The notes beneath the pieces were generated by a model that saw nothing but the letters and a program-made list of their open reading frames with translations, made no database searches and was not told the DNA's origin. A DNA stretch of 64,000 nt from Candidatus Muiribacterium halophilum (GTDB taxonomy: Bacteria; Muiribacteriota; Muiribacteriia; Muiribacteriales; Muiribacteriaceae). Each line of letters begins with the position of its first letter. The first letter of the stretch is position 1. The stretch lies in NCBI GenBank assembly GCA_023228995.1, contig JALOAD010000014.1, positions 1-64,000 on the forward strand, written 5' to 3'. The position numbers and the translations under genes were made by a program. Below are positions 52,892 to 63,096 of the stretch, in pieces.

Positions 52892-53656
52892 TTATTTTTT
52901 ATATCGTTTCATAATTTCTATTAAGAATGGATCACGAACAATATCATCTTCAGTGAACTCAATAAAGCCTATACCTTCTATATTTTGTAATCTATCCCAT
53001 GCATCTTCTAACCCACATTTTTCATCTTTATATAATTTTATATCTATTTGGTCAGTATCTCCTAATATTACTATTTTTGTGTTTTCAGATATTCTGGATA
53101 TAAAAGTTTTCATTTCTGTTACTGTACTATTTTGACATTCATCAAATATACAAAATGATCCAACTGGTTTCCCATTTTCATCCCATTTCCCAAATGTTGA
53201 ACCTCTAAGAAAGTTTAATACTGTATCTTTTATAATATTTCTTTCTTTAAGTAATTTAGACATAGCATTACCTACTAATTTGGTTATGTTATCATAAAAG
53301 TGTGTGTAGTGGAAAAAGATTTTTTCATTTAACTCTCCAGGTAAAGTACCTATTTTATTATTACTAACCTCTACATATGTTTTTGTTAAAATTATACTAT
53401 CTATGTTTATCTTAGGATCTTTAACACATTCTAAACCAGCCATTAGTGCAATCATTGTTTTACCTGTACCAGCACAACCCTTAACAATAGTAATTCTATT
53501 AGCCATTATAGTATCGTACATTTCCCTTTGTTTTTTGTTTTTGAATTTGCAATTTATCTTAAAATGAGGGACAATATAAGATTCATCATTTTTTTTGGGT
53601 TTCTTTGAATCTGGTTTATCATAAGATTCTTCTACATTAGACTTTTTTTTCGCCAT
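52892..53656 (-). CDS. phoH: PhoH-like ATPase
   Basis: 254 residues. The Walker A motif is GCAGTGKT (60-67) and the Walker-B-type segment is SFCIFDECQNSTVTEMK. VILGDTDQIDI and a final RDPFLIEIMKRY complete the PhoH ATPase core. A lysine-rich N-terminal tail (residues 1-23) precedes it. PhoH-like proteins are common in large phages; their exact role, perhaps in RNA handling, is not settled. The gene has its own AT-rich promoter-like sequence upstream on the minus strand (TTTTTAATATATAAAAA). Confidence 0.92.
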   Translation of the reverse strand: MAKKKSNVEESYDKPDSKKPKKNDESYIVPHFKINCKFKNKKQREMYDTIMANRITIVKGCAGTGKTMIALMAGLECVKDPKINIDSIILTKTYVEVSNNKIGTLPGELNEKIFFHYTHFYDNITKLVGNAMSKLLKERNIIKDTVLNFLRGSTFGKWDENGKPVGSFCIFDECQNSTVTEMKTFISRISENTKIVILGDTDQIDIKLYKDEKCGLEDAWDRLQNIEGIGFIEFTEDDIVRDPFLIEIMKRYKK

Positions 53657-53718
53657 ACATTTTTTATTTTTATATATTAAAAATGCTGTTTGTTATTGGA
53701 TATAAATAAAGCAATGAG

Positions 53719-53736
53719 TTTTTTAATATATAATAA
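53719..53736 (+). promoter_or_regulatory. Candidate phage promoter (TTTTTTAATATATAATAA)
   Basis: It ends 15 bases before the GTG start at 53752 and precedes the structural gene block. Confidence 0.42.
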
Positions 53737-53751
53737 AAAAGATTAATATAA

Positions 53752-53967
53752 GTGAAAAACGAAAATGATTTAATATATGATTTGATTTTTTCCACTAAAA
53801 CAGAATATAATATTGATATATCAGAATATATATCAGATATTTATGATTATGAAACTTTTATTAAAAAAATGAAAGTAATAATGAAAAGAGCTAAAGTCAA
53901 ACTATTTTCAGAAGAAGTAAAACTTAGTAGCAGATCTGTTATTTGGGTTATAAAAGTAAAAAAATAA
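53752..53967 (+). CDS. Small unknown protein (GTG start)
   Basis: 71 residues, beginning with GTG, rare in this window. Content: an acidic first half (NIDISEYISDIYDYETFIKK) and a basic end (SSRSVIWVIKVKK). It lies 3 bases before the 1560-residue structural gene, so it is probably a small companion gene of the tail block. Confidence 0.5.
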   Translation: MKNENDLIYDLIFSTKTEYNIDISEYISDIYDYETFIKKMKVIMKRAKVKLFSEEVKLSSRSVIWVIKVKK

Positions 53968-53970
53968 AAT

Positions 53971-56900
53971 ATGTGGGAATATAATAATGATAGTAAGAAG
54001 TGGTATTCAATCACTGATTCAATTTCTAAGGTGGATTTTGATTATTTGAAAGAAGAATTGAGTTTAACTCGTTTTTACTCAAGATGTTTAAGTGGTTCAA
54101 CTTATACATTACAACAAGATTTAAGTGATATATATACAACTTCTTATATACCAAGAAATTGGTATATAAGTTTAGAAGGTTCTGTATATACTGATACCTC
54201 ATTACCATTAGAATATGCAAATCCTATAACTAATGTAACATTATCTGATTATAATAAATTCATATCTGAATATGGATTAACAATGAAAAATCTATTCACT
54301 CCTTCTCGTTTGATAAAAGATACTAATAATTATAAATATGTAGATGTGGCAACAACTGGTGTTATTAACATCTCACTTATTGGTAAAGATTATTATATTG
54401 ATGGAGTGAGATTATTAAATGGGCATAGAATATTAGTTAAGGACCAAACCACTAATGTTGTATTATTAAACACAACTGATCCAAATACTTATTTTACATC
54501 AAAATATGAAATTATAGAAAATTTAGGAGGAACTATTGAATATCAATACTATAATAATACTAATGGTATTTATGTATATAATGATGGTGTTTTAATAAGA
54601 GATGTTGATTTAGATTTATATGATAACACAATACAATATAGTGTTAACGTTAAATTAGGTGAAGTTAATATAGGTAAACAATTTCATTTATCAAGATTGC
54701 TTAATGGTTATTATCCTACTATAGATAAAGATCCTATTGAGTTTAAGGAAAATAAAAATTGGATACTTCGTAATGCTATAGATTATAATAACTTATATGA
54801 AATAAATTATTATGATATAATAAAAAATCCAATAGAAACTTGTATCTTAGATGGGTTTACTTATAGTATACCTGAAAGAATAATTAGTATAGGAGAATTT
54901 GGAGTTATTTTGAATACACAAGAAGGTGTATCAAATATTATTAATAATAAATATCATGTTAATTTAAGGTCAATTACACAAACCTCTAATTATTATTGGG
55001 TTTGTGGTGATGATGGTATATTATTGAAAATACGAAAATATGATTTTAATATTGAAAAAATAAGTATTGATACCACATATAAATTAAAAAGCATTTCTTT
55101 TATTGATAATCTCAATGGGGTCGTAGTTGGTGAATTGAATACTATATTTACTACAAAGGATGGTGGTGAAACTTGGCATAAAGTACAATTTGAAGCTTTT
55201 AACTTATATAATTATAATTCAGTTATTTATGATAATAACACATTTTATGTTGGTGGTGATAATGGAGTATTTATTAGTTTTAATAAAATATCAAATGGAT
55301 GGAAACCATATAAAAGAAGAATTGCTAAAATTAATCATGAAGAATATCTATTAGTAGATGATATTAATAATTTACATAAGGTTAATGATTTAATTTATAT
55401 TACTACAGACGAAGGAAATATCATAATATATGATATAAACAATCACTATAATTTACCTACTGATTTTGTTTATATGAATTTTAATACTAATTATAATGAT
55501 ATTAGAAAGATTATCAATAAAGGAGATATATTTTATTTTATAGGTGAAAATATATATAGCTTTGATATAAATAATTATACAAATACTGATATTACTACTA
55601 ATGTTATAAATGGACAAATAGCAGATTTGGAGTATTCTTTATATGTAAATAGTTTATTTAATTATGATGATACTAATCTACTTATATGTGGAAATAATTC
55701 ATTATTGGGTATTAATGATTATATAACAGATTTTATAACTTTTGATTCTACATTTGAAGATAGATTAAAACCTAAAATGTTAATATTAGATTATGATATT
55801 GCAAGCAAATTAAATTTCTTTGATGATTTTGGGAATTATAGATTGCCAATTAATGTAACTTTTAGTTCTACTGATAATCTATCAATTACAGATATAGTAG
55901 ATCAAAAAAGTTGGCTTACATATTATAAAGATTCTATAAAAACTTTTGAATATTGTAGTACAACTCCATTAAACCCTGAAATATTATTTTCTACTACTTT
56001 TGAAAAATCTAGTATAAATACTACTGAAAATATATTAAGCAATTATATTTCAAATAGTTATGATGATATTAAATTATTAATGCCTACAACACAAAGTAGA
56101 TATGATTCAACTGGTTTATCTTCTATTACAAATCCAAATTCAACTTATAAAATACTTTTGTATGATTATTTATTAATCTATAAAGTATCAAGTAATTATC
56201 CAGTATCTATTGGAGATGTTATGAGAATTGAGAGTGATATAATTGATACTAATCTTATTGTCAATAAAATAGTTGAATTTGGATCTATTAAATATTTATA
56301 TATGTATAGTGAATTTAATGAAAATATTAATACTGATTTGAAAATTGGGTTAAATATAACCAATTTAAATAAATATTTATCTAATACAGAATTAGTAAAT
56401 AAATTTAATAAACATTATATATCAAATGGTTATAATTTAGATTATGATAATATATTTACTATATCCTCTGTATTTAATACTAATACTGCTTATTATAATT
56501 TACAAATTAATGTTATTACAGATTCGAATAATAAATTAATGCAATATAAAGATAGTTTCCTCAATTTTGGATATTCCCCAACTTATAATATTAAGGATTA
56601 TCTAATGAATATTAATACAAATTTAGATAAGGAATATTTAGTAATGCCAATTTATAGAAATATGACATTAGGTGCTTTAAGTACTACTTCAATTTACAAA
56701 GAATCTAATAAATTGTTATTTGGGACAGATTTGAAATTAGAATATGATACTATATTTATTAATACTTTTGTAGATATTATAATTAATGGTGTAACTACTA
56801 ATAAATTATTAGTTATGAAAAAATATTATGACACAATTACAGATTCTTATATAATTGAGTTTCATAAAAAAATAGAGGGAAGTAATATTGGTACTATTGA

Positions 56901-58653
56901 TGTTGTATCAAGGAGAACTTTACAACAAATTAGTGATGATTTAAGTATATTAAATAATATACAACAAAATAAGAGTAAAAGTAACTCATATATGGACATG
57001 GGTGATACTTATTATAGTTATGAAAATGAATTGAAATTCAAAATACCTACTGATTCTTATGCTAAAATATTATTATCAGATTATAATATTGTTAGTAATT
57101 TATCTTCTATTTTATATGTAGATTATAAAAATGAACTTGCGTTAAATATTACATCATTTGATGAAAATAAGGAAATACAGATTATAAATACTTCTGAATA
57201 TAATAATAAGATATATATTACTTGTTTAGAAAAACATGGATTAGAAGATGGAGATTCAATTAATTTATATTTAGGTGATGATTTCATTTATAATGGTTAT
57301 CACAATATAGAAAGAATTAATGATTATGATTTATTAACTGATATAGATTATGTACCTACTACCATTGGTTATTTAAGATATGTTAAAAGTGATCCATTCT
57401 TAAAATACCAACCAATTGATTTAATTGAATTGGGAATTAATGGGGAGGGTAAACAAGCAATAGAATTATCAATTGAAAATGTTGAATATAGAAATAATAA
57501 ATATGGCCTTTATAATATTAATTATGATAAATATAGATTTAGAATGGTTGATGGATTAAATATTAAAACAATTAATGATAATTTCCCTTGGATATTTGAA
57601 GCTGAAATATCAGATGCTATATTAGGTATAAAAGACAATAAATTAATATGGTATAAGGGAACTTGGTTAAGTGGTAGATGGTTTGGTGGTATATGGGAAT
57701 CTGGTACTTGGAAATCTGGGGATTGGTATGGTGGTGTTTGGAATTCTAATTATATCGATGATAATATATTAAGTGTTGAGGTTGATTACAATACAATAGA
57801 TAATAAATTATCAATGTGGTATGATGGTAGATGGTTTGGTGGTACTTGGAACAATGGTACTTGGAACAATGGTAGATTTTATGATGGTACTTGGAATAAT
57901 GGGGTTTGGTGTGATGGTATTTGGAATAATGGTACTTGGAATAATGGATTTTTTAGTGGTGGTGTTTGGGTAAATGGTACTTGGAACAATGGTACTTTCA
58001 ATTGTGATTTAGGTCATGCCTATTGGTTAACAGGTAGATGGTTGGGTGGTGATTTTGAAAATGGTATGTGGTATGATGGAATATGGGAACAAAGAAATAA
58101 TGTATCAAGATTTGGAACAAAGGCTTTCAATTCAAGAACAGCAAATTGGCAAAATGGGACATGGGTAGATGGTGTATTTTCATCAGGATCTATTGATAGT
58201 GTTTCTGATAATCATAAATACTCAATTTGGAAAACTGGTAAATGGGTTTCTGGTAAGTGGTATGGTGGAATTGCTTATTATATGAATAGTAAAAATATGA
58301 CATGGCACGGAGGTATATTAGAAGAAATTGAAGTTATTGGTATCAATAATAATAAAATATTATTAAATGGTGTATTTAAGTTTAAGATAGGTGATACAAT
58401 AACATTATTGAAAGATAATGTATCAACAGATTATATAGTATTGCAAATAATTGAAAATATTAATACCACAGAATTAATTATTAATTATGATTTTAATATT
58501 ATTATTAATAATGATACTGGATATAGGTTAGTATCTGTTTTTGATAATATATATTGGGAATCTGGTATATGGTCCAATGGTGTATTTAGAAATGGAACTT
58601 GGTATGGTGGAATTTGGTATAATGGTATTTTTGAAAAAGGATTTTGGCAATAA
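53971..58653 (+). CDS. Large virion structural protein with beta-propeller and W-N-G repeats
   Basis: 1560 residues. Residues about 295-530 look like a YCF48/BNR-type beta-propeller, with an Asp-box segment TTKDGGETWHKV near 394 and VCGDDGILLKI. The middle is beta-rich and typical of tail or baseplate proteins. From about 1229 to the end there are many short repeats of the form W-x-NG-x-W (for example GTWNNGTWNNGRFYDGTWNN and GGVWVNGTWNNGTF), interrupted near 1450-1520, and finishing NGTWYGGIWYNGIFEKGFW. Such W-G repeats are common in phage appendage proteins and probably form a flat beta-solenoid. Most likely a baseplate or tail component. Confidence 0.8.
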   Translation: MWEYNNDSKKWYSITDSISKVDFDYLKEELSLTRFYSRCLSGSTYTLQQDLSDIYTTSYIPRNWYISLEGSVYTDTSLPLEYANPITNVTLSDYNKFISEYGLTMKNLFTPSRLIKDTNNYKYVDVATTGVINISLIGKDYYIDGVRLLNGHRILVKDQTTNVVLLNTTDPNTYFTSKYEIIENLGGTIEYQYYNNTNGIYVYNDGVLIRDVDLDLYDNTIQYSVNVKLGEVNIGKQFHLSRLLNGYYPTIDKDPIEFKENKNWILRNAIDYNNLYEINYYDIIKNPIETCILDGFTYSIPERIISIGEFGVILNTQEGVSNIINNKYHVNLRSITQTSNYYWVCGDDGILLKIRKYDFNIEKISIDTTYKLKSISFIDNLNGVVVGELNTIFTTKDGGETWHKVQFEAFNLYNYNSVIYDNNTFYVGGDNGVFISFNKISNGWKPYKRRIAKINHEEYLLVDDINNLHKVNDLIYITTDEGNIIIYDINNHYNLPTDFVYMNFNTNYNDIRKIINKGDIFYFIGENIYSFDINNYTNTDITTNVINGQIADLEYSLYVNSLFNYDDTNLLICGNNSLLGINDYITDFITFDSTFEDRLKPKMLILDYDIASKLNFFDDFGNYRLPINVTFSSTDNLSITDIVDQKSWLTYYKDSIKTFEYCSTTPLNPEILFSTTFEKSSINTTENILSNYISNSYDDIKLLMPTTQSRYDSTGLSSITNPNSTYKILLYDYLLIYKVSSNYPVSIGDVMRIESDIIDTNLIVNKIVEFGSIKYLYMYSEFNENINTDLKIGLNITNLNKYLSNTELVNKFNKHYISNGYNLDYDNIFTISSVFNTNTAYYNLQINVITDSNNKLMQYKDSFLNFGYSPTYNIKDYLMNINTNLDKEYLVMPIYRNMTLGALSTTSIYKESNKLLFGTDLKLEYDTIFINTFVDIIINGVTTNKLLVMKKYYDTITDSYIIEFHKKIEGSNIGTIDVVSRRTLQQISDDLSILNNIQQNKSKSNSYMDMGDTYYSYENELKFKIPTDSYAKILLSDYNIVSNLSSILYVDYKNELALNITSFDENKEIQIINTSEYNNKIYITCLEKHGLEDGDSINLYLGDDFIYNGYHNIERINDYDLLTDIDYVPTTIGYLRYVKSDPFLKYQPIDLIELGINGEGKQAIELSIENVEYRNNKYGLYNINYDKYRFRMVDGLNIKTINDNFPWIFEAEISDAILGIKDNKLIWYKGTWLSGRWFGGIWESGTWKSGDWYGGVWNSNYIDDNILSVEVDYNTIDNKLSMWYDGRWFGGTWNNGTWNNGRFYDGTWNNGVWCDGIWNNGTWNNGFFSGGVWVNGTWNNGTFNCDLGHAYWLTGRWLGGDFENGMWYDGIWEQRNNVSRFGTKAFNSRTANWQNGTWVDGVFSSGSIDSVSDNHKYSIWKTGKWVSGKWYGGIAYYMNSKNMTWHGGILEEIEVIGINNNKILLNGVFKFKIGDTITLLKDNVSTDYIVLQIIENINTTELIINYDFNIIINNDTGYRLVSVFDNIYWESGIWSNGVFRNGTWYGGIWYNGIFEKGFWQ

Positions 58654-58671
58654 AAAATTAATATATATGTT

Positions 58672-59061
58672 ATGATAAAAAAATATAAAGAATATGTTAG
58701 TATATTTGAAAATGATGATATTTCAAATAATACTAAAGAATATCCAGAATTAACTAAAAACATCAAAGAAATGATCGAACAAACTATTGAAAATTCAGGT
58801 GGAGAGTATAGTATGTTTATTGATAGTTATATCAAGTCACCAGAAGATGTAAAAATAGAGGGTTTGATAAATGATAGTGATATTTATGATTTCTATATAA
58901 AATATAGAAATGAAATAGATGAACTATTAAATGATGTTAGATTTTTTGATACAATACCAAGTGAATTAAATGTTCTTGGTTTATATGAATATATAATAAC
59001 AGGTACAAATAGATCTATAACAGAAATTGTACAGATTTTAGTCAATGAAAATATAAAATAG
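58672..59061 (+). CDS. Small unknown protein with leader-like start
   Basis: 129 residues, beginning MIKKYKEYVSIFENDD. The body is acidic and helical (YPELTKNIKEMIEQTIENSG, then YEYIITGTNRSITEIVQILV). It lies between two large structural genes with short gaps. If the leader is genuine it would mark this protein for the capsid, but the similarity is weaker than for the array. Confidence 0.55.
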   Translation: MIKKYKEYVSIFENDDISNNTKEYPELTKNIKEMIEQTIENSGGEYSMFIDSYIKSPEDVKIEGLINDSDIYDFYIKYRNEIDELLNDVRFFDTIPSELNVLGLYEYIITGTNRSITEIVQILVNENIK

Positions 59062-59090
59062 TAATATATAAATAAAAATAAATAAATTAA

Positions 59091-61790
59091 ATGGCATCAA
59101 CCCCTTTATATAAATTCTTAAAAAATCAAGCTACATCATTTTATTGTTTACCAAGTAGTGCAGAAGATTTCAATGCTGCTTATCAAAATAGTAACTATAA
59201 AATGTATTTTTCTAAATTTGCTTTGGTTAATTTTCCTAAACAAAATTTAATTGCAGGGACATCATCAAATCCAATAATTATGGATTTTGATAATTCATTC
59301 TATAAGTCAGTTAATGCCACCCCAACAACTAATTTTAGTTCAGCTATTATAGAATCTTTACGAAATTATGTAGCAAATCAAGAAGTTATTATAAAAGAAA
59401 GTAGATTGTCTAATAATAAATATTTTTATGATACTAATATATTAGAGACAACTAGTGAAAAAATATTTTTCAAATGGCTTAAAAAATTAAATCTTATTGA
59501 TTTTGAACCAGCTATACCAGAAGATGAATATTTTAGTAATTTATTAGAATTTCAACGAGGAAACTTAAATGATCCTACTTATTTCCCTGAATATCTATGG
59601 AAAGAAAGAGATGTTATAGATTGGATACCATTATATTTTTATGAATCTGGTGTAAGTGGATTTGTTGGTAAAATGGAAATAGAATTTTCTAGCAATACCA
59701 ATTTCAAAGTAGGTGATAAAATAAATATTTATAATATATCAAATACTACTATTATTAACAATGGTGGTTATAATGATCGTTTAATTGGATCAGATACTGA
59801 AGAGGGAGTATATGCTGAAGTGTTGTATATTATACCAGCAGATTCAACCAAAGGTCAAAGAATAGTAACTGATATAGATACTACAATATCAACACAAACA
59901 GATAGCACTGGTTTAATTCAATTAGTGTATAATAGATTTATACAATATATTGGTGAAATTAGTGGTGTTTCAAATGTACAAGAGGCCAATCGTAGTTATA
60001 CAGAGGTTTATGCTCATATACCAGATCATACTGGAAGAACACCTGATATTTTATTTAGAACAAGATATGATATCAATTATAAACCAAATTTAACATTTCC
60101 CATATTACCAAGTCAATATCAACCAGAAATATTAGGTGCTGAATTATTTAGTTCACCAATAGTGATGAATCCTCAAAATTATCCAGGTTCATATTTTGCT
60201 CAATATGATACCCCTGATTTTACTTATGAAACCTCAACTGGTGATTATTTAAGAAGAAGTGGTGGTTATTTTGGTATAAGTGGTGATATTAATAATCCAA
60301 TTGTTAATAGTAATAAATTAGATGGATTAGGTATAGATTTCAATACAAATCATTATGTCAAGATGAATGGTTATAATAATACTATAACTAATTTTGATCA
60401 GTTCAATGCTCTTGAAGTTAATAATGAAATACCTTCTGATTTTGAATTCAATGCTATTTTGTGGTATTATGATGTACAAAAAACAGATAGTGATGGTAAT
60501 CTACATACAACTACTAATCTTTATGGGATATCATTTTTAGATAATCCAGATAATAATCCAATTGAATCTGAAAAATATAAAAGATTTCCAACTTATAAAA
60601 AATTAGTATCAAATGGAGAACAAGATGGTACATCATATGCATTTAGTCTAAATCTTAATTTTAATATAATTAATGATAATCCACAACTATCATATAATCC
60701 AGAAGCAAATAATTCATTATTTAGTATGAACTTATTTAATGATGCTATGAGACGATTAGCTTCTACTAATGATAGTTTTCTACAGATAATATCTGAAAAT
60801 ATTGCAGTTAAAGAGGAACTTAATAATCTAAAGCAATTACTTTATACACAAACTGATATAAACACAATAAATTCTAAAATTAGTAGTCTTGAAAAATTAT
60901 TAAGATTGTATTCTACTAATCAAATTACTGATAGTAATAGTATTAAAGTATCAATTTTACCAACTAGTCCAAGTTCAATTGCTTTATATAATATAGAACC
61001 CTCATATGATAAAATATTTAATATTAAAACATCTAATTTATATAATATAAATACAATAATTCCTACTAATATATCAGTTCCTGAAAATAAAAACTTTTTA
61101 ATTAATGTTATTAATGATGATGTTACTGAATTAAATACAGATAATCTAACTTTATTATTAGATAAGGATCTTTATTATAAACAAAGTGTAGATATAATTA
61201 TAAATGCAACTGAATTATCAACTCAAAATAAGAAATTAGATATTTATGTAAATACTATAGTTCCATCTATGAATAATTTAGTAACAACTGAAGCTTTATT
61301 AATTGGTGAATTGGATTTACCTATTTATTTCAACACTAAATTAAATCAACCTAATAGTGCTTATAATTGGTCAGATTTTAAAATTGATATAGATTTTGAT
61401 AAAACTATACAATATAATAATGATTTATTAGAAATACCAATGAATATGAATCACTTAATAGTAAATAATTCTATTAAAGCTGGAGATGTTCTTAATTTAT
61501 CTAATTTACACTTAAATACTGGAACATATTCTATAGATTATTCAGGTCAATATGAAGTCAATAATGTAGGTGTTACTAATAGTATAGTATATATGGATAT
61601 AAGTTCAAATGATCAATTGACTAATTTTTGTAAATATACACCACTTATACATTCAGCTACATCAAGCATTTTAGTAAATACCCCATATTTCAAATTAAAT
61701 AAGGGTATGAAAATAAGAATTACTAGAATTAATGAATTAGATACTATCATATCAGATAAATATCAAATAGAAATCACTGAATTGAAATAA
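59091..61790 (+). CDS. Large virion structural protein, probably baseplate
   Basis: 899 residues, beginning MASTPLYKFLKNQATSFYCL. The first 350 residues are mixed, with the conserved-looking FLSS-free core SEKIFFKWLKKLNLIDFEPA and YLWKERDVIDWIPLYFYESG. Next come beta-rich stretches (DRLIGSDTEEGVYAEVLYII), then a helical segment around 560-610 (ENIAVKEELNNLKQLLYTQT) and a beta-rich C-terminal half. No catalytic motif is present. Size and position in the tail block suggest a baseplate wedge-type protein, though no T4 counterpart can be named. Confidence 0.65.
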   Translation: MASTPLYKFLKNQATSFYCLPSSAEDFNAAYQNSNYKMYFSKFALVNFPKQNLIAGTSSNPIIMDFDNSFYKSVNATPTTNFSSAIIESLRNYVANQEVIIKESRLSNNKYFYDTNILETTSEKIFFKWLKKLNLIDFEPAIPEDEYFSNLLEFQRGNLNDPTYFPEYLWKERDVIDWIPLYFYESGVSGFVGKMEIEFSSNTNFKVGDKINIYNISNTTIINNGGYNDRLIGSDTEEGVYAEVLYIIPADSTKGQRIVTDIDTTISTQTDSTGLIQLVYNRFIQYIGEISGVSNVQEANRSYTEVYAHIPDHTGRTPDILFRTRYDINYKPNLTFPILPSQYQPEILGAELFSSPIVMNPQNYPGSYFAQYDTPDFTYETSTGDYLRRSGGYFGISGDINNPIVNSNKLDGLGIDFNTNHYVKMNGYNNTITNFDQFNALEVNNEIPSDFEFNAILWYYDVQKTDSDGNLHTTTNLYGISFLDNPDNNPIESEKYKRFPTYKKLVSNGEQDGTSYAFSLNLNFNIINDNPQLSYNPEANNSLFSMNLFNDAMRRLASTNDSFLQIISENIAVKEELNNLKQLLYTQTDINTINSKISSLEKLLRLYSTNQITDSNSIKVSILPTSPSSIALYNIEPSYDKIFNIKTSNLYNINTIIPTNISVPENKNFLINVINDDVTELNTDNLTLLLDKDLYYKQSVDIIINATELSTQNKKLDIYVNTIVPSMNNLVTTEALLIGELDLPIYFNTKLNQPNSAYNWSDFKIDIDFDKTIQYNNDLLEIPMNMNHLIVNNSIKAGDVLNLSNLHLNTGTYSIDYSGQYEVNNVGVTNSIVYMDISSNDQLTNFCKYTPLIHSATSSILVNTPYFKLNKGMKIRITRINELDTIISDKYQIEITELK

Positions 61791-61800
61791 CATGATTTTA

Positions 61801-61819
61801 TATTTTAATATATAATTAA
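61801..61819 (+). promoter_or_regulatory. Candidate phage promoter (TATTTTAATATATAATTAA)
   Basis: It ends 17 bases before the start at 61837 and falls in the gap after the 899-residue gene. Confidence 0.42.
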
Positions 61820-61836
61820 AATATAAAATCATATTT

Positions 61837-62556
61837 ATGAGTTGTTCAACAAATTTATTTGGAAATAAAAGCCAATATATAAAAACATATAATGGTGATG
61901 TAGTATCTATAGAGGGTAGTATAACCACAGAAAAATTATTACTATCAGATCTTAAAATACCTTATAAACAAATACTAAAAAGCAGAATTATATTAAAAGC
62001 TGGTCAAGTGAATTATTTATTAAATCACCTTGGGTTAGGTAATGAAGCTACTTTTATTTTAATAAAAGCTATTTATAATCAAAAATCTATTATAGAAAGT
62101 GATAATTATATATGTTGGAATTATTCTGATAACATATCTAAGATTAATTTTATGGATGATGTTATGTTATTAACTGGTAATTCAATACATAGAATTCCAC
62201 AATTGTACTTAACTAACCCTAATCTTGATTATGATGTAACTTTAGATGTTATGGTAGCTGTTATTGATAATGCATATGCTAATAATGTACCATCTAATCA
62301 GTCTGTGGCATATTTCAGGGGGTTAGAATATACAGATATTAAAAATCATATAATGGGTGAATCAATTGTAATAAATGATAAAAGCACACCAGTTAAACCT
62401 TTAATATACTTATTATTAGCTAATATAACTGAAATAAAGATAGATTTTGATACTTTAACATTGAATGATGTTAATAATGGAACTATTATGCTTAAATTCT
62501 TAACTAAAAATGATGCTATACAAGCTTATTCTATAATTGATAATCCTGATATATAA
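61837..62556 (+). CDS. Virion structural protein, unknown
   Basis: 239 residues, beta-rich. Segments include RIILKAGQVNYLLNHLGLG, NEATFILIKAIYNQKSIIES, YICWNYSDNISKINFMDDVM and VTLDVMVAVIDNAYANNVPS. This layout recurs in baseplate-region proteins of large phages, but the specific part is unknown. It follows its own promoter-like site. Confidence 0.6.
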   Translation: MSCSTNLFGNKSQYIKTYNGDVVSIEGSITTEKLLLSDLKIPYKQILKSRIILKAGQVNYLLNHLGLGNEATFILIKAIYNQKSIIESDNYICWNYSDNISKINFMDDVMLLTGNSIHRIPQLYLTNPNLDYDVTLDVMVAVIDNAYANNVPSNQSVAYFRGLEYTDIKNHIMGESIVINDKSTPVKPLIYLLLANITEIKIDFDTLTLNDVNNGTIMLKFLTKNDAIQAYSIIDNPDI

Positions 62557-62582
62557 ATTATTATAAAATAAAAATATAAAAT

Positions 62583-63074
62583 ATGAATGAACAAGAATTA
62601 AATAATTGGTGGTTAACTTTATCTTTTAGTGAATTATATACTATACATAATACCAATATAAGTAATATTCCACCTTCTTATCAAAGAATAGTATACAATA
62701 ATTTGTATGAAGAATGGAAATTATTTGATAACACTGATAAAGAAAATTGGTATAATCAATTGTATGTAGAAGATAATAGTGGTGGGTCAGATTCACAATC
62801 TTATAATGAAATGGGAGCATGGTCAGCTTTAACTAATTATGTTTCAAATGATTTAGTATATAATGAAAATGGTATATTTAAGTGTATTGCTAATAATATT
62901 AATTCAATACCAACTATAAATAATGTAACTAATTGGAAATGTATATTCAATAGTATTTCGATTTCAGATACTATTTTTGAAGATTTAACTACTTCTAATA
63001 AGACATTAGTTGGAGCTATTAATGAATTAAATGGTACAATAGGAGATATAAATACTATATTAGAGAGTATATAA
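62583..63074 (+). CDS. Tail protein with a carbohydrate-binding-module-like segment
   Basis: 163 residues. An N-terminal part (NNWWLTLSFSELYTIHNTNI) leads, after a GGS linker, to MGAWSALTNYVSNDLVYNEN, then GIFKCIANN and NWKCIFN. This is the pattern of the small chitin-binding type 5/12 modules found in phage tails (W, YxxxDLV, Y, FKC, W). It ends with TSNKTLVGAINELNGTIGDI, a linker motif that commonly joins fibre domains. Probably part of the adsorption apparatus. Confidence 0.65.
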   Translation: MNEQELNNWWLTLSFSELYTIHNTNISNIPPSYQRIVYNNLYEEWKLFDNTDKENWYNQLYVEDNSGGSDSQSYNEMGAWSALTNYVSNDLVYNENGIFKCIANNINSIPTINNVTNWKCIFNSISISDTIFEDLTTSNKTLVGAINELNGTIGDINTILESI

Positions 63075-63096
63075 ATAGTGAAAATAAATACACAAA

